A stretch of 5,967 nt of DNA from Candidatus Nitrosopumilus sp. (GTDB lineage: Archaea; Thermoproteota; Nitrososphaeria; Nitrososphaerales; Nitrosopumilaceae), in assembly GCA_029861085.1 (NCBI GenBank), contig JAOUAE010000080.1, forward strand, positions 1-5,967, given 5' to 3'. Shown in pieces: positions 1-5,967 of the stretch. A program made the translations under genes and the position numbers. Positions within the stretch are counted from its first letter, which is position 1; the number at the start of each line of letters is the position of its first letter. The notes beneath the pieces were generated by a model. The model saw only the letters and a program-made list of their open reading frames with translations. It searched no databases and was not told where the DNA came from.

Positions 1-781
1 TTTTTGCATCAGTTTCAGTTTTACTAATTTCTAATGCAGTGTTAATTAATGCAATTTTAGCTTCAGGAATACTTCTAGGCATACCTCCATGAACAATTTC
101 TTTATCAAGAACAATACCTTGGATAATAATAGAATCTTTGATAGAGCCGCCCGCTTTCTTTTCTACTTTGATATCATCAATATCAACATCAAAAGCTTCA
201 CCATCTTTTTCTGCAACAGCAAGAACTGATTTTACAATAATATCTGCAAGTTGATTAGAATCTTTTCTAACAAGTTTTGTTTGCATTGAAGTTTTTGCAA
301 TTTTATTTAAAATATTTTTGTCATTTGCTGAAATTGTATCTGCAATATCTTCAAGATATTCTTTTGCCTTTCTTGCAGCTTTTCTATAACCATCAACAAT
401 TATTGTTGGATGTACATCTTGATCAATTAATGATTCAGCCTGTGAAAGTAAAGCACCTGCTAAGACAACAGCTGAGGTTGTGCCATCTCCTACTTCATTA
501 TCTGTGGTTTTAGAAATTTCAACCAGCATTTTGGCTGCAGGGTGCTGAACATCAATTTCTTTTAGAATGGTTGCACCATCATTTGTAATCGTAACGTCGC
601 CTAATGAATCGACTAGCATTTTATCCATTCCTCGTGGACCAAGACTAGTGTGAACAATTTCAGCAATAATTTTAGCTGCTGCAATGTTGTTCTTTTGTGC
701 TTCTCGTCCTTTGGTTTCTGTACCACCTTCTTTTAGCAAAACAACAGGCATATTTCCCTTTGAAGTAGCTTGCATACCCAT
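1..781 (-). CDS. Thermosome (group II chaperonin) subunit, N-terminal 260 residues, cut by window edge
   Basis: ATP-driven cytosolic folding chamber of the TCP-1/thermosome family, which assembles as a double ring and refolds unfolded proteins. The frame is open from ATG at 781 to the left edge, giving 260 of the roughly 540-570 residues usual in the family. Visible in order: the equatorial-domain motif [10 protein letters not shown] (about residues 47-56), NDGATILK (67-74) and the nucleotide-phosphate loop GDGTT (98-102), whose conserved acidic residues belong to the ATPase site. Then comes the intermediate domain, and the start of the apical domain with [18 protein letters not shown] (230-247). 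The second half of the apical domain, the return intermediate/equatorial segments and the C-terminal tail are outside the window. The start is either M1 (781) or M3 (775, MQATSKGN). A TATA box about 28 bp upstream favours a leaderless or near-leaderless mRNA beginning near 781. The gene is divergent from glyA. Which paralogue (alpha, beta or other) cannot be told from this part. Confidence 0.96.
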   Translation of the reverse strand, partial: MGMQATSKGNMPVVLLKEGGTETKGREAQKNNIAAAKIIAEIVHTSLGPRGMDKMLVDSLGDVTITNDGATILKEIDVQHPAAKMLVEISKTTDNEVGDGTTSAVVLAGALLSQAESLIDQDVHPTIIVDGYRKAARKAKEYLEDIADTISANDKNILNKIAKTSMQTKLVRKDSNQLADIIVKSVLAVAEKDGEAFDVDIDDIKVEKKAGGSIKDSIIIQGIVLDKEIVHGGMPRSIPEAKIALINTALEISKTETDAK

Positions 782-805
782 AAAACCAAAAACCACTAAT
801 TCCCC

Positions 806-812
806 TTTTATA
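806..812 (-). promoter_or_regulatory. TATA box (TATAAAA) of the thermosome gene
   Basis: Read on the minus strand, 812 to 806 is TATAAAA, a near-ideal archaeal box A, preceded by the purine-rich GGAAGG in the BRE position. Its centre is about 28 bp upstream of the ATG at 781, the spacing expected if transcription starts at or just before the start codon. This is pattern-based; the transcription start has not been measured. Confidence 0.65.
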
Positions 813-834
813 CCTTCCAGATCAAGATAGTTTG

Positions 835-876
835 ATTTGATTTAGTATCGGTGTTTTTAAATTGGGAAAATCAAAT
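835..876. repeat. 9-bp inverted repeat bracketing the glyA TATA box
   Basis: ATTTGATTT at 835-843 is matched exactly by its reverse complement AAATCAAAT at 868-876, with 24 bp between the arms. The left arm is part of a tandem TTTGA-TTTGA-TTTAG run at 831-845. The right arm falls between the TATA-like box and the predicted glyA transcription start. The arrangement would suit a regulator that competes with the basal factors. The arms are AT-rich, however, so a chance match is a real possibility, and no regulator family is suggested by the bases themselves. Confidence 0.35.
856..861 (+). promoter_or_regulatory. TATA-like box (TTTAAA) of glyA
   Basis: TTTAAA, within the longer TTTTTAAA at 854-861, is a common archaeal box A variant. 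Its centre is about 26 bp before the ATG at 885. This spacing predicts a leaderless glyA mRNA and supports 885 over the in-frame TTG at 876, which would lie upstream of, or at, the transcription start. The box sits inside the spacer of a 9-bp inverted repeat. Confidence 0.55.
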
Positions 877-884
877 TGCAAAAT

Positions 885-2207
885 ATGGCTAAATCACAAA
901 ATAAAGAATCTTATGATAAAATTTTTACAAAATTAAAAGAACATCATAGATGGTTTGAAAATTCAATTCCCTTAATTGCAAGTGAAAATATTCCTAGCCC
1001 TGCAGTCCGTGAAGCAATAATTTCTGATTTTGGAAATAGATATGCTGAAGGATGGCCTGGCGAGAGAGTTTATGCTGGTTGTGTCTACATTGATGATGTA
1101 GAATTTGAGTGTATGAAATTAGCCAAAAAATTATTCAAAGCAAAATTTGCTGATGTAAGACCAATTTCAGGAGTTGTTGCAAACTTGGCAGTATATTCTG
1201 CATTTACAAATCCGGGAGACATTATGTTAGCGCCTTCAATCCCAGCTGGTGGACATATTTCACATGGTAAAAAAGAACATTCTGGAACTGCTGGTTTAGT
1301 TCATGGATTAGAGATAGAATTCTATCCATTTGATGCAGAAGAAATGACAATTGATATAGATAAGACCAAGCAAAAGTTGAAAGATCTCAAGAAAGATAAT
1401 CGTCTTCCAAAGATGGCAATGTTTGGTGGTTCATTGTTTTTGTTTCCACATCCAGTCAAAGAATTATCAGATGTTCTAAAAAATTATGATATACATATCA
1501 ATTATGATGCAGCTCATGTTGCAGGATTAATTGCTGGTGGAAAATTTCAAGATCCTCTACGTGAAGGTGCGGATACTATGACTATGAGTACTCATAAAAC
1601 CTTGTTTGGACCACAAGGAGGACTTGTATTAGGTTCTAAAGAACATGAAGAGGTGATTAAAAAGGCAACCTTTCCTGGCCTTACAAGTAGTCATCATATT
1701 CATCATATGGCTGGAAAAGCAGTTGCCTTTGCAGAATCTTTAGAATTTGGAAAAGATTATGCAATTCAAGTCATAAAAAATGCCAAGATGTTTGCAGAGG
1801 CCTTAAGTGATATAGGATTCAAAGTGTTAGGAGAAAAAAGAGGATTTACAGAATCACACCAGATAGCAGTAAATGTTTTGGATTATTCTGATGGTGGAAA
1901 AGTAGAAGCTAATCTAGAAAAAGCCAACATCATAGTAAACAGACAGCTTATTCCAGGAGATATTAAAGCAGGCAGAAATTATTTCCATCCAGGAGGAATC
2001 AGGTTAGGAGTTTCTGAAATCACACGACTTGGAATGAAAAAGAATGAAATGGAAGAAATTGCATCTTTCATAAAACAAGTTGTTATTGATAAAAAGGATC
2101 CCAAAAAAATACTTTCGAAAGTTAAAGCATTCAGAAAGGACTATCAAAAAGTCAAATTCTGTTTTGATAATAAATTAGGTGCTTACGAATACGTCAAACT
2201 GAGATAA
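885..2207 (+). CDS. glyA: Serine hydroxymethyltransferase, archaeal type
   Basis: Cytosolic PLP enzyme that interconverts serine and glycine while loading a one-carbon unit on a pterin carrier. Which carrier is used here cannot be read from the sequence. The protein has 440 residues (MAKSQNKESY start). Fold-type I landmarks, numbered from that Met, are LIASEN (about 30-35), GNRYAEGWPGERVYAG (50-65), DAAHVAG with the PLP-pairing Asp near 208 and His near 211, and STHKT with the Schiff-base Lys near 238. The substrate carboxylate-binding Arg lies in GGIRLGVSE, near 373. Where bacterial enzymes have FPGTQGG-P-L-MH, this one has FPGLTSSHHIHH (263-274), and FGPQGG replaces the usual RGPRGG. Both changes are as I recall them from archaeal homologues. 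The upstream TTG at 876 would add only three residues and conflicts with the TATA spacing, so ATG 885 is preferred. The gene is divergent from the thermosome gene and convergent with polD DP2, with 2 bp between the stop codons. Confidence 0.95.
   Translation: MAKSQNKESYDKIFTKLKEHHRWFENSIPLIASENIPSPAVREAIISDFGNRYAEGWPGERVYAGCVYIDDVEFECMKLAKKLFKAKFADVRPISGVVANLAVYSAFTNPGDIMLAPSIPAGGHISHGKKEHSGTAGLVHGLEIEFYPFDAEEMTIDIDKTKQKLKDLKKDNRLPKMAMFGGSLFLFPHPVKELSDVLKNYDIHINYDAAHVAGLIAGGKFQDPLREGADTMTMSTHKTLFGPQGGLVLGSKEHEEVIKKATFPGLTSSHHIHHMAGKAVAFAESLEFGKDYAIQVIKNAKMFAEALSDIGFKVLGEKRGFTESHQIAVNVLDYSDGGKVEANLEKANIIVNRQLIPGDIKAGRNYFHPGGIRLGVSEITRLGMKKNEMEEIASFIKQVVIDKKDPKKILSKVKAFRKDYQKVKFCFDNKLGAYEYVKLR
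2103..2122 (-). terminator. Possible terminator of the polD transcript: palindrome plus T7, inside glyA
   Basis: Read on the minus strand downstream of the DP2 stop, bases 2122-2111 form the perfect 12-bp palindrome ACTTTCGAAAGT. One base later come seven T residues (2109-2103). Archaeal RNA polymerase can terminate on oligo-T tracts alone, and this is the longest one I see in the first 120 bases after the DP2 stop. The stem is short and AT-rich, and the site is also glyA coding sequence, so coincidence cannot be excluded. If it is used, the polD mRNA would overlap the glyA 3' end by about 100 nt. Confidence 0.3.
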
Positions 2208-2209
2208 GC

Positions 2210-5200
2210 CTAGGCATAATCAGTAAGAAGTGATTGATCTCCTTTACTCTTACCAAATACTAATTCAATCTCATCAGATAAAGCATGAATTCTTCCCCTT
2301 TGATATTCACCAACATCGTATTTCTCAACCAATCGTTTTGCAAGTTTTAGATATTTTTCTACAGAACCCCTTGTAATTGTGGCAATTAGTTTATGTCCAC
2401 AAACACATGTTTGAATAAGAGGCATTCGGCGAAATGATTTTCCACAGGCCGTACACCTAAAACTTTGTCTTGCATATGCCCTAAGATTTCCCATTAGGTC
2501 AGGAACAAGATGTGTCGAAATAACATTTGAAACGATTTCTGAAGTATTTACTGCATCAATTAATTCAGCATTTCTAACTTGCATGTCAAATTTATCAAGC
2601 ATAGAACCAAGTGTGGAATATGCACTACGTGATTTTGAAGTAGTTAGAGATGAAGTTGAGTGCGTGAAATAATAATCATAAAACTGTCTTTCAGTTTCAA
2701 GACGTGATTTAATAATTTCTACAGATGTGATATCTGATGCCTTGATCTGTTGAAATGTTGATTCAAAAAATTCCAAAGGAAAAAACTTTGAGACTTCAAG
2801 ATTATGTGCCTGAGGTTGAGATTCATGTGGTAAAACATGTGGTTGAACAAGTAACGGGGCATCCATTAATCCACCTATTCTATCTGAAAGGAATTGTTTT
2901 GAGAAGTTAAGAAGAGTGTCCATTAGAAGCATAATAGAATCAGCATCACCATCAGCATCTCTTCTTTTAGCAGAATGCCAATTTGGTGTTGCAAAACAAA
3001 CATGAGTCTCAGTATATCCTATGATTCGTCCTACTATTCCAACAGAAGTATGTGGAGCTAAACCAATTATTAGATGTCCAATAAGTTCTTCAATATTCTT
3101 TACATTGTAAAATGAAGACTTTCCATAGAATTTCTCTAAAAGAACATCGATGTATTTGCATGTTGATACAAGATACTCTCCACTTTCATATGGAATAATT
3201 ACATCTTGCATACGAATCTCAACTATCTGATCTAAAGATTCAAGGGGTTTTCCATCAATGTCATGAGAATATCCAAGCTCCTTTAGTTTCTCAATTGAAG
3301 TTCCGATCCAAGATGGTTTGAATTGAGTTAATGGAGAATTAGTTGCATCCAATCTTACTGTTCCATCTTTGAATGTAGTTAATCCAAAATTTTGCCTTAC
3401 AAGGCCCTTTTCAAGAGGCTCTGCAATTTTATCCTGATTGATTAATTCTTTTACTCCTTTGAATGGTTCTCTTGCTCGAATTCCCATCTTTTCTTGAGCT
3501 AAAAGCAATCTAGTTTTTAGTGGAAATTCTTTGTGAGAATGAGCAGGGGCTTTGCGTTTACATTTTTCACAAAATGGCTCATTAAGAGTATCTCTGCAAT
3601 TGGAACATCGATAGGTAGTCGATGTCTTTGTACCACAAATAGAACATTTTATGCCAATGGAGGGTTGGTTGCATTGTACGCAATTCCTGTTCAAAATATT
3701 AGCGAAAAAGTGTTCAGTTCTAGATGCCTTAAGTAGATCTCTAGTAGGTCCTCCCTTGTCACTTATAGGAAATAATACGTGTGTTGGAGGTTTCATTTGT
3801 CTGGGAGCAGCCTTTTCAGGTCTCCCTATTCTAACTCCAACACTTGTTGAGAATTTATTTTTGACTTTAATGCCTGATGAATTTGTTAGGATTTTTGGAA
3901 CTGATAAATCACTAATTATTGTTTTTTCTCTAAATAATAAATTAAAGAAAATTTTGGCCTCTTGATTTTCTAAGATTATTGTTTTATTTTTGACTTTATG
4001 AGGAGTGCCCAAATTTTCAAGAACTTTCTTAATTTGAATTGGGTATTCAATAGATGTTTCATTGAATTTGTTTGGATCTAAAAGTTTGGTAAGTTCTTCT
4101 GATGATACTTTATCCCAGAAATACAAGTAATGCGGATGAAGTGGAAACTTGAAGTCAAGTGAAATTTTTAGTGCTTCATCTATTGTAGGTACTCTACTCA
4201 AAAATTGATTTAGATATTGTTCATTTGAATTTTGAATTTTTTGCTTTAGTTCCTCTAACCAAAATTCTTCAACATATCCAGAAGGCACCAATGGAGCGTT
4301 ATTCTCAAGAAAATCTCCAAATGAAATTAGAATATCGCCCAGATGGAGAATTTTTTCTATTTCGTTTTTAATTTCTAGTCCATGTTTTACATCTCTAATT
4401 TTTACAACATCGCCATTATTCAGACGAACAGTAGGAGTATCAATCGAGTCAACAAAGGCTACAGTTGCTCCCTTTCCTGGAATATCAATTTTAATTTGAG
4501 TCCCTACGGCTATTGTATGATCAAGAATCTCAGCAATTACTGGATGAATGCCGACTGCGGCAAAGCCAGTATTACATGCTCTTCCATATCTTAATCGAAA
4601 TCCACCCAACTTGTTAGGCATGGACAGGACTGATCTGCCTGTAATTACTTCACGCATTCTTTTAGCAGCAGCGTCTTCCTGATTATCACCAGTCTGAACT
4701 GCCCCTTTAAGATCATTGAGCCATTCCCAACCATCCAAATTATACAATTCTATTCTTTTCAGAAGTTTTTTAGATCTTCCAATTAATCCATCATTTAAGA
4801 CACGTAAGGCTCCACCTCTAACTCTGTCCGTTTGGATACGAGTCATTCCTTTATGATTTACAACCTCATATGGATCAGTATCAACACCAGCCAATTCGAC
4901 TGGAAGATTAGAGATGACATGTTCAATATCTTCATCCAAAATATGAAATTGAAAGCTACTTGCTTCTCTTTCATAAATTCGTAATTCCTCAACAAATCTA
5001 CCTGTTTCATCATCAAAGGAGTTAGCTTGAAATTTTGACAAGCCGACTATTTTTCTAACATGATCTGCAATTAGTAGAGTTACTGCAGATTCTGTTCCTC
5101 CTGCAGAACGCATTGGCCCTGCAATTGAAACGGAAAGATAATCAGTACCATCTTTGTTTTTTTTTATTTTTACTTCACTAATTCCCTGTAAGGGTGCAAT

Positions 5201-5581
5201 AGTAACTCCTTCAGTAATAATTGCTAACCCTACACGAACTGCAAGATCTAATTTGTCTTCTAAAGAGGCATCTGGAAGGCAGTATTTGCCTAAAGCAATT
5301 TCCTTTGCTAAAATTAATGCTGAAAGTTCTTTTCCATTTATTTTTAAAATCTCTCTTAATGGATCGGCAATATCAATTTCATGCATTTTTGCAACTCGAT
5401 CTGCTAAATCAAATGCAATTCTTGGTTCAATAATGCCTGAGGAATCTACCAAAGTAGATTTTGCTGATGCTGCATGTTCAAATATTGTATATGTCTCTGT
5501 TGAGAGACTTGAATAGTAATCAAGATAGTAACTAGGCATCTTAATATCACTAATACGTGAAATTGCGTCATTTTCAGACAT
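2210..5581 (-). CDS. polC: DNA polymerase D (PolD, family D) large subunit DP2
   Basis: Catalytic subunit of the archaea-specific replicative polymerase; it pairs with the proofreading exonuclease subunit DP1, which is not in this window. The protein is intact at 1123 residues, near the lower end of the usual DP2 range. Conserved blocks: SIAGPMRSAGGTESA (152-166), DDETGRFVEEL (190-200), MPNKLGGFRLRYGRACNTGF (321-340), a GRPEKAAPRQMKPP block (586-599) and GLVRQNFGLTTFKDGTVRLD (726-745). The active site is in AKRRDADGDADS (871-882); Asp877 and Asp879 match the catalytic pair of Pyrococcus DP2. Zinc sites: C634/C637/C646/C649 and C659/C662/C671/C674, then a C-terminal C1043/C1046/C1059/C1061 set. 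The last residues, QSLLTDYA, resemble a PCNA-binding PIP box. No intein interrupts the active site. The chosen start (MSENDAIS) lies 12 bp after the GGGPS stop; Met15 is an alternative. There is no Shine-Dalgarno and no clear TATA box, so transcription probably comes from upstream of GGGPS. The symbol polC follows archaeal usage and is not bacterial PolC. Confidence 0.97.
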   Translation of the reverse strand: MSENDAISRISDIKMPSYYLDYYSSLSTETYTIFEHAASAKSTLVDSSGIIEPRIAFDLADRVAKMHEIDIADPLREILKINGKELSALILAKEIALGKYCLPDASLEDKLDLAVRVGLAIITEGVTIAPLQGISEVKIKKNKDGTDYLSVSIAGPMRSAGGTESAVTLLIADHVRKIVGLSKFQANSFDDETGRFVEELRIYEREASSFQFHILDEDIEHVISNLPVELAGVDTDPYEVVNHKGMTRIQTDRVRGGALRVLNDGLIGRSKKLLKRIELYNLDGWEWLNDLKGAVQTGDNQEDAAAKRMREVITGRSVLSMPNKLGGFRLRYGRACNTGFAAVGIHPVIAEILDHTIAVGTQIKIDIPGKGATVAFVDSIDTPTVRLNNGDVVKIRDVKHGLEIKNEIEKILHLGDILISFGDFLENNAPLVPSGYVEEFWLEELKQKIQNSNEQYLNQFLSRVPTIDEALKISLDFKFPLHPHYLYFWDKVSSEELTKLLDPNKFNETSIEYPIQIKKVLENLGTPHKVKNKTIILENQEAKIFFNLLFREKTIISDLSVPKILTNSSGIKVKNKFSTSVGVRIGRPEKAAPRQMKPPTHVLFPISDKGGPTRDLLKASRTEHFFANILNRNCVQCNQPSIGIKCSICGTKTSTTYRCSNCRDTLNEPFCEKCKRKAPAHSHKEFPLKTRLLLAQEKMGIRAREPFKGVKELINQDKIAEPLEKGLVRQNFGLTTFKDGTVRLDATNSPLTQFKPSWIGTSIEKLKELGYSHDIDGKPLESLDQIVEIRMQDVIIPYESGEYLVSTCKYIDVLLEKFYGKSSFYNVKNIEELIGHLIIGLAPHTSVGIVGRIIGYTETHVCFATPNWHSAKRRDADGDADSIMLLMDTLLNFSKQFLSDRIGGLMDAPLLVQPHVLPHESQPQAHNLEVSKFFPLEFFESTFQQIKASDITSVEIIKSRLETERQFYDYYFTHSTSSLTTSKSRSAYSTLGSMLDKFDMQVRNAELIDAVNTSEIVSNVISTHLVPDLMGNLRAYARQSFRCTACGKSFRRMPLIQTCVCGHKLIATITRGSVEKYLKLAKRLVEKYDVGEYQRGRIHALSDEIELVFGKSKGDQSLLTDYA

Positions 5582-5593
5582 AATACAGTTCTA

Positions 5594-5967
5594 TTACTTG
5601 CTTCTTTGAATTGCTTTTGCTATTTTTTCGAGTTTTGTGAGACTTCCTCCCTTTTCAAGGAAGGTTCCAATTACTAGAGCATCAGCTCCTGCTTTAACAA
5701 GACTTGCAGCAGTTTTTTCGTCTTTGATCCCACCACCAACAATCAAAAATCCATTAAATGCATGTCGTACGGTCTTTACCATTTCAGGCGTAACGTTGGT
5801 TTTAGCACCAGAACCTGCTTCAAGATATACAAATCTCATGCCAAGAAACTGAGCTGCCAATGAATATGCTGCTGCAATTTTTGGTTTTTCAAATGGAATT
5901 CCTCTTGCTGAACCAATAAACCAAGCAGATGTTCCATCTCCAATCACTAGATATGCTGTTGGAAGTG
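5594..5967 (-). CDS. Geranylgeranylglyceryl phosphate synthase, C-terminal 123 residues, cut by window edge
   Basis: TIM-barrel prenyltransferase of the GGGPS/PcrB family. It joins geranylgeranyl diphosphate to sn-glycerol-1-phosphate, the first committed step of archaeal ether-lipid synthesis. The frame is open from the right edge to TAA at 5594-5596, roughly the second half of a family protein of about 250 residues. Numbering from the first complete codon in the fragment, the diagnostic motifs are LPTAYLVIGDGTS (1-13), YLEAGSGA (47-54), the phosphate-binding VGGGI (76-80) and AGADALVIGT (92-101). The GTG at 5947 encodes the Val of that first motif and is internal, not a start. The true start and promoter lie outside the window. 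The stop is a tandem in-frame TAA-TAG, and DP2 starts 12 bp downstream on the same strand, so the two genes probably form one transcription unit. A bacterial-type PcrB is unlikely given the archaeal neighbours. Confidence 0.93.
   Translation of the reverse strand, partial: LPTAYLVIGDGTSAWFIGSARGIPFEKPKIAAAYSLAAQFLGMRFVYLEAGSGAKTNVTPEMVKTVRHAFNGFLIVGGGIKDEKTAASLVKAGADALVIGTFLEKGGSLTKLEKIAKAIQRSK

Larger units (their letters stand above)
782..884. promoter_or_regulatory. Divergent promoter region between thermosome and glyA
   Basis: This 103-bp AT-rich spacer separates the thermosome start (781, minus) from the glyA start (885, plus) and is the only substantial non-coding DNA in the window. 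It carries one TATA-type box for each gene, at 806-812 (minus) and 856-861 (plus), about 45 bp apart. Each box is centred 26-28 bp before its gene's ATG, so both mRNAs would begin at or within a few bases of the start codon. No Shine-Dalgarno sequence precedes either ATG, in keeping with leaderless transcription, which is common in archaea. A T-T-T-G-A tandem repeat and a 9-bp inverted repeat lie on the glyA side. No small ORF or RNA gene is apparent. Confidence 0.75.

Noticed and set aside
277..513. Plus-strand 78-residue frame antisense to the thermosome
   Set aside because: It is Leu/Gln/His-rich, low in complexity and fully inside a well-recognised coding region on the other strand. It is a shadow of that gene.
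876..884. TTG at 876 as the glyA start
   Set aside because: It adds only three residues, lies above the transcription start predicted from the TATA-like box, and the ATG at 885 gives the expected N-terminus.
2921..2980. Intein in the PolD active-site region
   Set aside because: Inteins interrupt DP2 in some Thermococcales. Here the motif region 860-900 reads continuously, with no inserted splicing or endonuclease blocks.
3533..3965. Overlapping plus-strand frames of 67 and 104 residues opposite DP2
   Set aside because: Both lie opposite conserved DP2 zinc-finger and GRPEKA blocks, overlap each other and show no recognisable protein features.
5157..5171. T9-A-T5 tract on the plus strand (A-rich on the DP2 coding strand)
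   Set aside because: I considered a terminator or a programmed frameshift site. On the DP2 sense strand it is an A-run encoding Lys/Asn codons, the frame stays open, and no gene on the plus strand needs terminating there.
5154..5516. Plus-strand frames of 120 and 70 residues opposite the DP2 N-terminus
   Set aside because: They have no promoter, ribosome site or familiar motif, and DP2 coding on the other strand is unambiguous.
5594..5947. GTG at 5947 as the start of a complete 117-residue protein
   Set aside because: The frame stays open to the window edge and the upstream codons LPTAYL belong to the GGGPS motif, so the GTG is an internal Val codon.

Overview
The window looks like a chromosomal housekeeping segment from an AT-rich ammonia-oxidising-type archaeon (Nitrososphaerota/Thaumarchaeota, most likely the Nitrosopumilales). 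The evidence is the gene content: a group II chaperonin (thermosome), an archaeal-type serine hydroxymethyltransferase, the large subunit (DP2) of the archaea-specific replicative polymerase PolD, and geranylgeranylglyceryl phosphate synthase, which makes archaeal ether lipids. The order assignment rests on protein 'look', A/T-ending codons and apparently leaderless promoters; no alignment was run.

Layout. Bases 1-781 (minus strand) hold the N-terminal 260 residues of a thermosome subunit, whose 3' half lies beyond the left edge. Bases 782-884 are the only real intergenic region, a 103-bp divergent promoter with a TATA-type box facing each way. Bases 885-2207 (plus) hold glyA, with a better start (ATG at 885) than the upstream TTG at 876. 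Its stop codon lies 2 bp from the stop of the convergent gene for PolD DP2 (2210-5581, minus), which fills more than half the window. Twelve bases upstream of DP2, on the same strand, is the end of the GGGP synthase gene (5594-5967, start beyond the right edge). These two probably share a transcript.

Nothing here forms a dedicated pathway. The genes serve protein folding, one-carbon/glycine metabolism, DNA replication and membrane lipid synthesis, packed with almost no spacer. No RNA gene, mobile element, CRISPR array or phage feature was found.

I do not see an undescribed biological system. The points worth a second look are small: a dyad repeat bracketing the glyA TATA box, a palindrome plus T7 tract inside the glyA end that may terminate the polD transcript, the D-A-D-G-D form of the PolD active-site motif, a PIP-box-like C-terminus on DP2, and a lipid-replication gene pair with a tandem stop and no visible Shine-Dalgarno sequence.
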